Shown here in pieces: positions 1 to 9,397 of a DNA stretch of 64,000 bases (the stretch's first letter is position 1; each line of letters opens with the position of its first letter). Source of the DNA: Nitrosospira briensis C-128 (GTDB lineage Bacteria > Pseudomonadota > Gammaproteobacteria > Burkholderiales > Nitrosomonadaceae); NCBI RefSeq assembly GCF_000619905.2, contig NZ_CP012371.1, positions 1,860,001-1,924,000 on the forward strand, written 5' to 3'. A program made the translations under genes and the position numbers. Below the pieces are notes generated by a model. That model saw only the letters and a program-made list of their open reading frames with translations. It did not search any database and was not told the DNA's origin.

Positions 1-215
1 AGAAATCTGCTTATGCAGTATTTCAGCTTGACGGTACCGCCTATCCCGGTAGCAGCGGCAGCCCTCTCTACGATCCCGAAACCGGACTGGTATATGGCGT
101 GATCAATATGGTATTTGTAAAGGGTAAAAAGGAGGCCGCGCTCAGTAATCCGAGCGGCATCACGTATGCCATCCCCGGCAATTATATTCGCGAGTTGCTG
201 CAGCAGCGCAAATAA
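1..215 (+). CDS. Trypsin-like serine protease, C-terminal fragment
   Basis: An open frame enters from the left edge (reading from base 3) and stops at TAA 213-215, giving about 70 residues. It contains GSSGSPLYD, which matches the nucleophile-serine region of chymotrypsin-fold proteases (G-x-S-G-x-P), followed by a glycine- and valine-rich strand and a final basic helix. This is the usual end of an S1/S1C-type protease domain. The catalytic His and Asp, any signal peptide and any PDZ domain would lie outside the window, so subfamily and location cannot be judged. Confidence 0.7.
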   Translation, partial: KSAYAVFQLDGTAYPGSSGSPLYDPETGLVYGVINMVFVKGKKEAALSNPSGITYAIPGNYIRELLQQRK

Positions 216-437
216 CAAAGATAAGCAAGATCCTGTTCAGAAAACGCGTTCGAATCTGTTCCCCGGCACAGCCTGGTCCGTTTGTCACCAAAAGCCAGAG
301 CATAAGCTGGATATCATGCGGAGACGTTGAGAAAAACTTTAGAGTTTGAGCATAATGCAATATCGCTGGAAGCTGACCGCAAATGAAGCTGGGCTACATA
401 CCTTTAATACCTGATGACTGAGCTGTAAGGAGGAACG

Positions 438-917
438 ATGCAAATGGTCACCGTGGCAATAGCCGATACGGACCCTGGGCGGCGCATAAAATTAGAACAA
501 TACTTGCAAGGCGGGCCGGGCATCAAGGTGCTTGCAAATATCATGCCAGCTAAAAATGATATAAAGCATCAACTCGAGCCCGATACTGCCGTTATACCCA
601 TTGACGACGTCGTTGCCAGGATCAGCCAGCTGAAGCCCCGCATCGTTTTTGTCAACCTGGATCAGTCTATCGGTGGAAATTTTGCTTTACTGGAGGCATT
701 GCATCGCGAATGCCCCGAGACGCTCGTATTGTTATTAACCGATAAATCGGTCCGGGAGGAGCAGATAATACAAGCGTTGGCGAATGGTGCGCGCGGGTAT
801 TTGAGCCATGAGGCAGACCCATTTTATTTTTTAAAGGCTGTGCATGTCGTTGATCGTGGCGAGATCTGGGTAACACGTAAAATGCTCGGTAAAATTATGG
901 ACAAGGTATTGCATTAA
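438..917 (+). CDS. Stand-alone receiver-like protein (NarL-type receiver, no output domain)
   Basis: The protein is 159 residues and starts at ATG behind an AAGGAGG ribosome site. The fold pattern is a response-regulator receiver: an N-terminal beta strand with acidic IADTD, a central strand ending in FVNLDQ where the phospho-acceptor is expected, the LLTDKS strand and a GARGYLSHEA segment typical of NarL/LuxR-type receivers. No DNA-binding HTH follows. The next gene, 24 bp downstream, has the same receiver type with an HTH, so the two probably arose by duplication. Phosphorylation is uncertain because the acceptor region is atypical. A role in the adjacent exopolysaccharide/Prs regulatory set is only inferred from position. 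Confidence 0.7.
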   Translation: MQMVTVAIADTDPGRRIKLEQYLQGGPGIKVLANIMPAKNDIKHQLEPDTAVIPIDDVVARISQLKPRIVFVNLDQSIGGNFALLEALHRECPETLVLLLTDKSVREEQIIQALANGARGYLSHEADPFYFLKAVHVVDRGEIWVTRKMLGKIMDKVLH

Positions 918-941
918 TCCAGGTTTTGAGGGGAGACATTC

Positions 942-1607
942 TTGATTTTGCTTGCTAGTCAGTTTCAAGACGACCTGTATCGATGGGAGCAGGGGGTGCG
1001 GGGTATTGCTCCGGTTTTCTGTTCAACCAATCTGGACTCGCTCAGAGACGAATTGGTGCGCCTGAAACCGCAAATCCTCTTGCTCGATCATGATTTACCA
1101 AAACTGGATGGGCCAAACGGAATCGCGGCGCTCATGAAATTGAACCCGGAGACTAAAGTCATTATTTTGAGCTACCCGATTGCCGACGAGATCGAGTGGG
1201 CATTATTCAGAACGGGAGTAAGGGGATGTTGCCAGCGCGACGTGAAACCTGAGCAGCTCAAAAGTGCCGTTGTGGCTGTTCAGCAAGGCGAGCTGTGGAT
1301 TCGAAGATCACATAGCTGGCATCTGCTGAATGAACTTGTGACGATCACGCGGGAAAAGAACAAAATCAAAGAGGCTGTTGGGGAATTACTCGCGAATTTA
1401 ACCCGACGCGAATATGAAATTGCCACGCTTGTCGGAAATGGTGAAACCAATAAACAAATTGCGCGGCGGCTGGCTATCACGGAGCGTACAGTGAAGGCTC
1501 ATTTGACCGAGGTCTTCCGCAAGCTGGACATTGCCGATCGACTCAAACTGGCGTTGATTGTGAAGGGCTCCATGTCGTCACATGACTCGACCCGGATCGG
1601 CCATTAG
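942..1607 (+). CDS. LuxR/NarL-family response regulator
   Basis: The protein is 221 residues with a TTG start preceded by GAGGGGAG. Residues about 1-120 form a receiver (LLLDHDLPKLDG carries the likely phospho-acceptor Asp; GVRGCCQRDVKPEQL is the C-terminal part). Residues about 150-210 form a GerE-type HTH: LTRREYEIATLVGNG, then NKQIARRLAITERTVKAH, the LuxR recognition helix. It is a transcription factor expected to respond to a histidine kinase. It lies 24 bp behind the stand-alone receiver gene, probably in one transcript. The target genes are not shown by the sequence; the exopolysaccharide cluster downstream is a plausible candidate. Confidence 0.85.
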   Translation: MILLASQFQDDLYRWEQGVRGIAPVFCSTNLDSLRDELVRLKPQILLLDHDLPKLDGPNGIAALMKLNPETKVIILSYPIADEIEWALFRTGVRGCCQRDVKPEQLKSAVVAVQQGELWIRRSHSWHLLNELVTITREKNKIKEAVGELLANLTRREYEIATLVGNGETNKQIARRLAITERTVKAHLTEVFRKLDIADRLKLALIVKGSMSSHDSTRIGH

Positions 1608-2319
1608 CAGCCAGATATTCTCGCTCTCGCGTTTGCTGTTTCATCCTGATCAGGTCACTGCTACAGCGCAGCAAATTCACGGGGATTCAATAAATAATAA
1701 GTGTTACGCTTGTACTTGCATCGCTGAGCCTGGGTTCAAAGCATTGTTCCTTTTATAGTTCTCCATTCACTTTCGCTGCGCAAACGCGTAATTGACGAGG
1801 TGAATTGCGTCTAGTTCGTACACATCCATGCGGTGCCCAAGCCTTTTCAGTTCCGGAGAAGCATTAACTGTTTAAAACCGCAAAGCACTCCAATTGCTCG
1901 TTAGCGTACCAAAGTCCAATTGTTCTTGCCGGCGAACTTGATATGATGCATATAGGACTTGAGTTTGGCTGGCTATGATATTTTCGTAAATTCAGGGCTT
2001 ATCCGCATCGATTTTGCCGTTACCGGCAGTGCCCGGAACTGAAGGTGTGCTTGATCATTTTGGGATTGTTTAAATAACTCGTCTTTAGAAAAGCCTGCTG
2101 CCTTATCCCCCGGCGGCAAGAAACTGCTCAGGTGATCGGTGAACCACCGTTAATAATCTTTTCAACATTTACGGTGCAGCGTAATAATATCAAAGGCACG
2201 GCGTGGACATTTTGATCGGAGGCCTGCAAACATTGATTGGAAGTAAACTAGCGGCCTCACTGATCTTCAGTTGAGCGAGGGTGCCCAAGAGCTCACAAGA
2301 CACCGATAAGGGATGAAAA
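1608..2319. other. Long intergenic region upstream of the exopolysaccharide genes
   Basis: About 710 bp, AT-richer than its flanks, without a convincing gene on either strand. I searched by eye for a sigma-54 -24/-12 element, expected if PrsR controls the downstream genes, and found no good match. A tiny GTG frame at 2202-2273 (23 residues, hydrophobic) is the only reading frame near the next gene and I do not call it. Confidence 0.5.
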
Positions 2320-3717
2320 TTGTTTCGGATTTATAACCACTTCATATCCAGAACCGTGATCCTGCTTATCAGTGCTGAAATTCTGGTGCTGATGTTCATG
2401 GTATATCTCGGCGCAACTATTCGTTTCTTTGATCATGCTGACCCCTTCCCCTCTTTCTCGTCCTTGTTTCCCGAGGCGGCGACTTTCACCTTTGTCATGA
2501 TCCTCTGCATGTCCGCCATGGGGTTATATCAACTGGATGCCCGCCTGGATATCAAGGACACCTTATTCCGGCTCATGCCTTCCATGATGCTTGGATTCGG
2601 AATAACGACGCTGATTTTTTATTTGCTGCCTGATCTCTATCTTGGCCGCGGCATATTGGGGCTGGTAATGCTTTTTGCTCTGTCCGGGATTCTGCTGACA
2701 CGAGCGGCTTTTCTTAAATGGTCCAGCCTGGGAATTCTGGAGTCTCGGGCCATCGTATTAGGCATAGGTGGCAAAGCAAAGGAGTTCGTCGAACAGACTA
2801 AAGAAAACGAGTCGAGACCCAGGGGATTCAAGATCATTGGTTTTGTCTCGCTGCCGGATGAAGAACTTCATGTGCCAGCTTCTGCCGTTTTGCCGAAGGT
2901 GGATTCCTTGGTATCTCTTGCTAATCGCTACGGGGCAGGGGAGATCATTATCGCGATTCAGGAACGTCGGGGCGGGTGTTTTCCTATTCAGGACCTGCTG
3001 GAATGCAAGCTGAACGGGATAAAAGTGACCGACTCAGCCGCTTTTTTTGAGCGTGAACGAGGGCAAATTCGAGTGAATACCCTTTACCCGAGCTGGCTGG
3101 TTTTTGGCGGCGGATTCGACCAAAGCCTGCTCAGATCCGGTATTAAACGCATTTTCGACTTGGCCGCAAGCGGCGTTCTTCTGGCTGTTACGCTACCTGT
3201 AATGTTGATTGCCGCTCTATGCATTCTGTTCGAGGATGGGGGCCCCGTTTTTTACCGGCAGGAAAGGGTTGGAAAGGGCGGAAAAATATTTATGGTTCTG
3301 AAATTCCGCAGCATGCGGGCCGATGCGGAGAAGGGAGGAACGCCGCAATGGGCGGCAACGGATGATCCGCGGATAACACGGGTAGGCAGGATTATTCGTA
3401 AACTGAGAATCGATGAGCTTCCCCAGATATTGAATGTCTTGAATGGTGACATGAGTTTTGTCGGCCCCCGTCCGGAAAGGCCTTATTTTGTACACCAGCT
3501 TTGCATGGAGGTGCCCTATTACAATGTCAGGCACAGTATCAAGCCGGGCATAACCGGGTGGGCCCAAGTGCGCTACCAGTATGGCGCGTCGGTAGAGGAC
3601 GCCATCGAAAAGCTACAGTACGATCTTTATTATGTGAAGAACCACAGCCTGTTTCTTGATGTAATTATCCTGATAGATACCGTTGAAGTTGTCGTGCTGG
3701 GGAAGGGTGGAAGATGA
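2320..3717 (+). CDS. Exopolysaccharide sugar transferase (undecaprenyl-phosphate glycosyl-1-phosphate transferase, EpsB2/TIGR03013-like)
   Basis: The protein is 465 residues. The N-terminal 130 residues hold four to five hydrophobic helices. Residues about 140-260 resemble the nucleotide-binding-like CoA_binding_3 region ([15 protein letters not shown]). The C-terminal 200 residues are a bacterial sugar transferase domain: one membrane helix, then [22 protein letters not shown], the LRIDELPQ segment and the [11 protein letters not shown] catalytic signature. It would transfer the first sugar phosphate to undecaprenyl phosphate at the inner membrane. The adjacent PrsK/PrsR pair places it with the PEP-CTERM/exosortase-A-associated subfamily; that narrower assignment is inference. 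Confidence 0.88.
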   Translation: MFRIYNHFISRTVILLISAEILVLMFMVYLGATIRFFDHADPFPSFSSLFPEAATFTFVMILCMSAMGLYQLDARLDIKDTLFRLMPSMMLGFGITTLIFYLLPDLYLGRGILGLVMLFALSGILLTRAAFLKWSSLGILESRAIVLGIGGKAKEFVEQTKENESRPRGFKIIGFVSLPDEELHVPASAVLPKVDSLVSLANRYGAGEIIIAIQERRGGCFPIQDLLECKLNGIKVTDSAAFFERERGQIRVNTLYPSWLVFGGGFDQSLLRSGIKRIFDLAASGVLLAVTLPVMLIAALCILFEDGGPVFYRQERVGKGGKIFMVLKFRSMRADAEKGGTPQWAATDDPRITRVGRIIRKLRIDELPQILNVLNGDMSFVGPRPERPYFVHQLCMEVPYYNVRHSIKPGITGWAQVRYQYGASVEDAIEKLQYDLYYVKNHSLFLDVIILIDTVEVVVLGKGGR

Positions 3718-4159
3718 TGTGGAGCACCCTGAGCAAGGCCAGCGCGAGCGCGACGGCGGCGTTGCGGGATGGAATGCGCGAAAGGCGGCGACGCGAATGG
3801 TGCAACCGCTCAGGGCGGGGCGGCGCCTTCCTCGGGAAGGTGCGACGCCAGAGCGGGATACCGGCGCCACAAGCGCGACCGCGACATTCCCGGTGCTGCC
3901 GGATCGCCGCTTCGCGCTATCTCTCAGGCAACGCTTCAGGGGATCTCGCCTCGACAAAGCGGGTTACCTGCAAAGCCACCATCCGTTCGCTCCACTGGAA
4001 AATGAATGGCAAAATCGGGCACTCACGCCGTTGCCCATCTTGGCATGCCAGGCAAACCACGGCCTTCGCCGTGCACCTTGTGATCACGCCGATTTTTGCC
4101 GCAACGCGCTCCCTTGGGGACCTGTTTGAAGGTTCCCAGGGGAGCGCCAATATAGCAGC
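3718..4159. other. GC-rich non-coding stretch between sugar transferase and prsK
   Basis: About 440 bp of GC-rich DNA. Several frames on both strands stay open for 80-150 codons, but they are rich in Arg, Ser and Ala, resemble no family I know and exclude one another, so they look like by-products of composition. The stretch interrupts an otherwise compact gene set and includes a copy of a dispersed repeat (3879-3941). It is probably mobile or repetitive DNA. Confidence 0.5.
3879..3941 (-). repeat. Dispersed repeat copy, related to the units near 58.8-59.0 kb
   Basis: Read on the minus strand, this segment begins CCCTGAAGCG and contains GAGAG, GCGAAGCGG and GGGAATG in the same order and roughly the same spacing as the tails of the two units at 58719-58865 and 58909-59050. 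I aligned it by eye and identity is clear but imperfect. It suggests a non-coding repeat family scattered in this genome. Confidence 0.5.
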
Positions 4160-6238
4160 ATGTTGACGAATATAGCGACGGCCAGCTACGCCATAGCGGC
4201 AGCTGCGCATTTTTTCCTGGCTTTACTATTGGTAACAAGCTGGCGAGGTCGTCTGCACGGAATCGTGTTACCGATAGCTTGCCTCCTTTCCGCATTCTGG
4301 GCGTCGTTGCTCGCCTATCACGCTAACCAGAATCTCCCCCTCTCGCTCCTGACGGATGTACTCGAAATTGCCAGAAACGGAGGCTGGACTGCCTTTCTCA
4401 TCATGTCGCTGGGGCTGTACCGGAAAGATGATTCATCCATCATGAAGATCAGTCCAGCCCTGGTGGCGATAATGATGATGTATATCGGGTGCTTCATCGT
4501 TGCGATGTACTCTAATGGCAACTTTGATTTTTCATCGGATAAAACGATCGACTTCATCAATAACATCGCTGGAAGCCTGGCAATGGCAATACTCGGCATG
4601 ATCCTGGTGGAGCAGCTTTACAGAAATACGCCGGTCAGGCAGCGTTGGGGAATAAAATTCGCGTGCCTCGGCATCGGCGGGATCTTTGCCTATGATTTTT
4701 ACTTATATAGCGATGCGTTGCTGCTTAGGCACGTGAACCCGGAAATATGGGCGGCACGCGGGATAGTCAATGCGTTCGTTGTTCCGCTTATCGCTGTTTC
4801 GGCTGCACGCAACCCCCAATGGTCGGTCGGCATCACGGTATCGCGTCGTATTCTTTTTTATTCGGCAGCATTGTTCGGTACCGCTGCATATCTATTGGCA
4901 ATGGCTGCTGCCGGCTACTACCTCCGTTTTTTTGGGGGAAGCTGGGGCATTGTCATGCAAGTGAGTTTTTTATTCGGCGCAGTGGTTCTGCTATTGGCCG
5001 TGCTGTTTTCGGGCACTTTGCGTTCCTGGCTCAGAGTCTTCATCAGTAAACACTTTTTCAGCTACAACTACGACTACCGGGAAGAATGGCTGCGTTTTAC
5101 GCGCACGCTCTCCGACGGTGGGCACGTGCTGGGAGAGCGCGTGATCCAGGCTTTGGCACAATTGGTGGAAAGCCCGGCCGGGAGCCTGTGGATATGCCGG
5201 GAATCCGGTAATTGCGAGCCGGTAACGCACTGGAATATGCCGCCGACTGGTGGGTTCGAGCCCCTGGCCAGCCCTTTCTGTCAGTTTTTGGGAAACAAGG
5301 AGTGGGTGATCGATTTACAGGAATACGCCGTAAATCCTGAAAAATACTCAGCACTCGCTCTGCCACAATGGTTGCAAACCATAGCCAGGGCATGGCTTGT
5401 GGTACCGCTGATTCAACATCGGAAATTGTTTGGTTTTGTAGTGCTGGCGCAGCCAAGAAGCAGGGTCAAGCTGAATTGGGAGGTGAGTGATCTGCTCAAG
5501 GTCGCCGGCAATCAGGCTGCAAGTTACCTGGCGCAGCAAGAGGCGGCCAACGCGCTTATGGTGGCGCGTCAGTTTGAATCCTTTAATCGTATGTCGACGT
5601 TCGTAGTGCATGACTTGAAAAATCTCGTTTCGCAGCTATCGCTTTTGCTTTCCAATGCTGAGAAGCATAAAAATAACCCGCAATTCCAGATAGACATGAT
5701 CGAAACGGTATATCTCTCCGTTCAAAAAATGAAGCGGCTGCTGGAGAAGCTAAGCAGTGTCGACGCGCCTGAGAATTCGGCTCCCCTTTTTATTGCGCCA
5801 TTGTTGCAGGAAGCGGTAAAGAGCAAATCCGTCGCCGAACCGGCGCCGATTCTTGAAATACAGGATACGAGCCTTGCGGTGTGCGCAAACTCGTCCCGCC
5901 TCGAAAGAGTCATGGGACATCTCATCCAGAACGCAATCGAGGCGACCTCAAAGAACGGGCAGGTTCGGGTTCGGCTGAGAAGAGAGCAGGATTGCGCGAT
6001 AGTTGAAATAAAGGATACCGGCCATGGCATGAGCGAAGAATTCATTCGCGAAAAACTTTTTAAACCTTTCGAATCCACCAAATCCGCAGGTATGGGCATA
6101 GGTGTGTTTGAAAGCAAGGAATATGTGTCTGAGTTGGGTGGGGAATTGGAGGTTACCAGCAGCGAATCGAATGGCACGGTTTTCCGCATCATCCTGCCGC
6201 TTCATCAAGGCGCTTCCATCGTTAAAGTAGTGGCTTGA
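4160..6238 (+). CDS. prsK: Membrane histidine kinase PrsK (PEP-CTERM-associated sensor)
   Basis: The protein is 692 residues. The first 300 residues contain a run of hydrophobic helices forming a large membrane sensor. A GAF-like region follows (about 330-470). The kinase core starts with FVVHDLKNLVSQLS, where His is the phospho-acceptor. The ATPase domain shows NAIEAT (N box), DTGHGM (G1), and GMGIGVF with a downstream glycine-rich segment (G2). This layout matches PrsK of exosortase-A/PEP-CTERM systems, and the sigma-54 activator PrsR follows, its expected partner. It should phosphorylate PrsR in response to an unknown membrane or envelope signal. Confidence 0.88.
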   Translation: MLTNIATASYAIAAAAHFFLALLLVTSWRGRLHGIVLPIACLLSAFWASLLAYHANQNLPLSLLTDVLEIARNGGWTAFLIMSLGLYRKDDSSIMKISPALVAIMMMYIGCFIVAMYSNGNFDFSSDKTIDFINNIAGSLAMAILGMILVEQLYRNTPVRQRWGIKFACLGIGGIFAYDFYLYSDALLLRHVNPEIWAARGIVNAFVVPLIAVSAARNPQWSVGITVSRRILFYSAALFGTAAYLLAMAAAGYYLRFFGGSWGIVMQVSFLFGAVVLLLAVLFSGTLRSWLRVFISKHFFSYNYDYREEWLRFTRTLSDGGHVLGERVIQALAQLVESPAGSLWICRESGNCEPVTHWNMPPTGGFEPLASPFCQFLGNKEWVIDLQEYAVNPEKYSALALPQWLQTIARAWLVVPLIQHRKLFGFVVLAQPRSRVKLNWEVSDLLKVAGNQAASYLAQQEAANALMVARQFESFNRMSTFVVHDLKNLVSQLSLLLSNAEKHKNNPQFQIDMIETVYLSVQKMKRLLEKLSSVDAPENSAPLFIAPLLQEAVKSKSVAEPAPILEIQDTSLAVCANSSRLERVMGHLIQNAIEATSKNGQVRVRLRREQDCAIVEIKDTGHGMSEEFIREKLFKPFESTKSAGMGIGVFESKEYVSELGGELEVTSSESNGTVFRIILPLHQGASIVKVVA

Positions 6239-6404
6239 GATGCAAGATTCGTTTCGGAGATCTGGCAGACGGTCGAAAGCTTCAGTGGATAATAGTGCGA
6301 CAGATTGGAAAGACCCGACACCCATGCAAATGAGAAATGTTTCACCAAAAGTAACGATACAAGAGTTAGATTGATCCAGTTCGAGTCAAGGTAAGAGGGC
6401 ATCA

Positions 6405-7757
6405 GTGAGTCAGGATAAAAAAAGTTTATTGGTAATCGAGGATGATCCAGGCCTGCAGAAGCAGTTGCGCTGGAGTTTCGACGCTTATGAAGTATCGGTG
6501 GCGGGTGATCGTGAAAGCGCGCTTGCCCTGGTCCGGCGACATGAGCCTGCTGTCGTCACGATGGATCTGGGGCTTCCGCCCGATCCGGATGGGGCCTCGG
6601 AAGGCCTCGCCACGCTGGCACAGATACTTGAACTCGCGCCGGACATCAAGGTGATCGTTCTAACCGGCAACCAGGATCATGGGAACGCGCTAAAGGCTAT
6701 CGCGGCGGGCGCTTACGATTTTCATCAAAAACCTTTCGATCCGGAGATGCTGGGGTTGGTGGTAGAAAGAGCATATTACCTGCACGCATTGCAGCAGGAG
6801 AACCGCAGGTTATCGCAATCCCAGGCATCCCCCGTCATAGCGGGCATTATTACCCGCGATCCCGCGCTGATCAAGGTATGCCGCAATGTGGAGAAAGTGG
6901 CCCCATCCGATGCCACGGTTATACTGCTGGGTGATAGCGGTACAGGTAAGGAAATCCTGGCAAGAGCGCTGCATCAGGCAAGTGCCAGAAGAGAAAAACG
7001 ATTCATGGCAATCAATTGCGCCGCGATTCCGGAAACGCTTCTGGAAAGCGAATTATTCGGCTACGAAAAAGGCGCATATACCGGGGCGGTCAAGCAGACC
7101 CCCGGTAAAATCGAGCTGGCTAATGAAGGTACTTTTTTTCTTGATGAGGTCGGTGATCTGCCCATGCCGTTACAGGCAAAACTTCTCCGTTTCTTGCAGG
7201 AAAGGGTGATCGAAAGAGTCGGAGGGCGTAAGGAAATCCCCGTTGACGTCCGCGTTGTCTGCGCAACGCATCAGAATTTAAAGAAACTGATCGAGGAAGG
7301 CCGTTTTCGGGAAGACCTGTATTATCGCCTGAGCGAAATTGTCATCACAATTCCACCGCTGCGAGAGCGGATGGGAGACCCAGCGTTGCTTGCACATCAC
7401 TTCAAGAATAAGTTCTGTGCACAGGAGAAGCGTTCTTCCCTGAATTTCAGCCAGGAGGCGCTCGCTGCGATTGAAAACTACCCTTGGCCCGGCAACGTGC
7501 GAGAAATGGAGAACTGCATTAAACGCGTGGTTATCATGGCCGACGGTCCCATAATCAGCATCGACGATCTCGGGCTGCAGGTTTCAACCAGCCTGGCGGA
7601 ACCGGTCAACCTCCGCCAGGTGCGCGACAGGGCGGAACGTGATGCCTTGATGAAAGCACTGGCGAGAGTGGATGGGAACGTTGTCAAGGCGGCGGAGCTA
7701 CTAGGCGTCAGCCGTCCCACCATTTATGATTTAATGAACCGCCACCGGCTGAAATAG
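6405..7757 (+). CDS. prsR: Sigma-54-dependent response regulator PrsR
   Basis: The protein is 450 residues with a GTG start (MSQDKK). Residues about 8-125 are a receiver (DDPG acidic pocket, VVTMDLGLP phospho-acceptor, KPF lysine). Residues about 150-385 are a sigma-54 AAA+ ATPase with Walker A GDSGTGKE, the sigma-54 contact loop and FFLDEVGDLP as Walker B. The C-terminus is a Fis-type HTH (VKAAELLGVSRPTIYDLM). The contact loop reads GAYTGA rather than the common GAFTGA, a tolerated aromatic change. With PrsK it forms the two-component pair thought to switch on PEP-CTERM and exopolysaccharide genes. Confidence 0.9.
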   Translation: MSQDKKSLLVIEDDPGLQKQLRWSFDAYEVSVAGDRESALALVRRHEPAVVTMDLGLPPDPDGASEGLATLAQILELAPDIKVIVLTGNQDHGNALKAIAAGAYDFHQKPFDPEMLGLVVERAYYLHALQQENRRLSQSQASPVIAGIITRDPALIKVCRNVEKVAPSDATVILLGDSGTGKEILARALHQASARREKRFMAINCAAIPETLLESELFGYEKGAYTGAVKQTPGKIELANEGTFFLDEVGDLPMPLQAKLLRFLQERVIERVGGRKEIPVDVRVVCATHQNLKKLIEEGRFREDLYYRLSEIVITIPPLRERMGDPALLAHHFKNKFCAQEKRSSLNFSQEALAAIENYPWPGNVREMENCIKRVVIMADGPIISIDDLGLQVSTSLAEPVNLRQVRDRAERDALMKALARVDGNVVKAAELLGVSRPTIYDLMNRHRLK

Positions 7758-7810
7758 CTAGGTCTTATAACATTCGCCGCCCCTTCCTTTTTACATACAG
7801 GATATTTTAG

Positions 7811-9397
7811 ATGGCAGATCTCCTCCACGAGCTCATTTTCAAGACCGCTGAGCATGTTTCCGATAAAGAAGCGCTGGTTCATCAGGGAAATCGAACAAGC
7901 TATGCCACTTTGGCTGAGGATATCGACTCAGCCCGGGCGGCCATGCTCGCTTTGGGGCTTGGGCGAGGCGAACGTGTCGCTGTTTATCTCGAAAAACGCC
8001 TGGAAACTGTCACCGCCATATATGGCGCCGCAGCCGCGGGGGGCGTATTCGTACCCGTCAATCCGCTGCTGAAGCCGGAGCAGGTGGCCTATATTCTTCG
8101 CGACTGCAATGTTAGAGTCCTCGTCACCTCAGCCGACCGGTTGAAGCTGCTTACCCCCGTTTTGCCGCAATGTCATGATCTGCACGCTATCATGGTAGTG
8201 GGTTCGGCTGAGCTTCCACCCGTCGTTTCCGGCATTGGTGTCATCTCATGGAACGATGCGTTGGCGGCACCCGGCCATGCCAAGGCACACCATAGTATCG
8301 ATGGCGATATGGCCGCGATTCTTTACACTTCCGGAAGCACCGGCAAGCCAAAAGGTGTAGTCCTTTCCCACCGAAACCTGGTGGCGGGAGCAACGAGCGT
8401 AGTTCAGTACCTGAAGAATACGCCGGATGACCGCATTCTGTCGGTACTGCCGTTGAGTTTCGATTACGGGCTCAATCAACTCACCACGGCATTTCAAGTT
8501 GGAGCTACCGCTGTACTGATGAATTATTTGCTGCCGCGGGATATCATCCACACGGTTGAGGGCGAAAAAATCACGGGTCTTGCCGCAGTGCCGCCATTGT
8601 GGATTCAACTGGCCCAATTGAATTGGCCAACGGATAGTTCATTGCGTTATATCACCAATTCCGGGGGGGCGATGCCGCGGGCGACGCTCGATTTGCTGCG
8701 CAACATTCTCCCTCATACTGAGGTATTTCTCATGTATGGCCTCACCGAGGCGTTCCGTTCGACCTTTCTTCCACCCGAGGAAATGGCCGCACGTCCCGAC
8801 TCCATCGGGAAAGCCATCCCGAACGCGGAGGTGCTGGTGGTACGGGAGGATGGGTCGCTCTGCGCGGCGGGGGAGCCGGGAGAGCTGGTACATCGGGGCG
8901 CGCTCGTCTCCATGGGATACTGGAACGACCATGAGAAAACCGCCGAGCGTTTCAAACCCGTTCCCTCGCGCCAGTCCGGGTTGACTATTCCGGAGTTGGC
9001 GGTGTGGTCGGGCGATACCGTACGCATGGATGAAGAAGGTTTTCTGTATTTCATCGGCCGCCGCGATGAAATGATCAAGACATCCGGCTATCGCGTCAGC
9101 CCTACCGAGATCGAAGAGGTGATCTATGGCACGGAGCTTGTGGGAGAAGCTGCGGCCATCGGCGTTCCTCACCCCATATTGGGGCAGGCCATTGTCTTGA
9201 TCGTTACGGCGCGGGCAGACTCGAAAATTGACCGGGATGGGTTGCTGGCGGCTTGCAAGCTGCAGCTTCCCGCTTTCATGCTGCCCAGTTCGATCAAGTG
9301 CAGAGAAGGCAATTTGCCGCGCAACCCCAACGGCAAAATTGACCGGAAATTCCTCGCCCAGGAATTGCAGAATACTTTCATGGAGACCGGTGCGTGA
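7811..9397 (+). CDS. Acyl-CoA ligase (AMP-forming), exosortase-A-associated
   Basis: The protein is 528 residues, the normal length for the ANL adenylating superfamily. Core motifs are visible: YTSGSTGKPKGV (ATP phosphate loop), YGLTEAF (motif A5), GDTVRMDEEGFLYFIGRRDEMIK (A7/A8 hinge) and NPNGKIDRK with the catalytic lysine near the C-terminus. It activates a carboxylate as acyl-adenylate. Its stop overlaps the GTG of the decarboxylase gene (GTGA), so the two are translationally coupled. This ligase-decarboxylase pair is typical of exosortase-A exopolysaccharide loci (TIGR03098/TIGR03099-like). Substrate unknown. Confidence 0.87.
   Translation: MADLLHELIFKTAEHVSDKEALVHQGNRTSYATLAEDIDSARAAMLALGLGRGERVAVYLEKRLETVTAIYGAAAAGGVFVPVNPLLKPEQVAYILRDCNVRVLVTSADRLKLLTPVLPQCHDLHAIMVVGSAELPPVVSGIGVISWNDALAAPGHAKAHHSIDGDMAAILYTSGSTGKPKGVVLSHRNLVAGATSVVQYLKNTPDDRILSVLPLSFDYGLNQLTTAFQVGATAVLMNYLLPRDIIHTVEGEKITGLAAVPPLWIQLAQLNWPTDSSLRYITNSGGAMPRATLDLLRNILPHTEVFLMYGLTEAFRSTFLPPEEMAARPDSIGKAIPNAEVLVVREDGSLCAAGEPGELVHRGALVSMGYWNDHEKTAERFKPVPSRQSGLTIPELAVWSGDTVRMDEEGFLYFIGRRDEMIKTSGYRVSPTEIEEVIYGTELVGEAAAIGVPHPILGQAIVLIVTARADSKIDRDGLLAACKLQLPAFMLPSSIKCREGNLPRNPNGKIDRKFLAQELQNTFMETGA

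Noticed and set aside
1608-2319. Sigma-54 promoter for the PrsR regulon
   Set aside because: GGCAC near 2196 lacks a properly spaced TTGC element; not convincing.
3683-4166. Competing frames of 97-150 codons in the GC-rich gap before prsK
   Set aside because: Arg/Ser/Ala-rich, mutually overlapping on both strands, without ribosome sites or family resemblance; explained by composition and repeat content.
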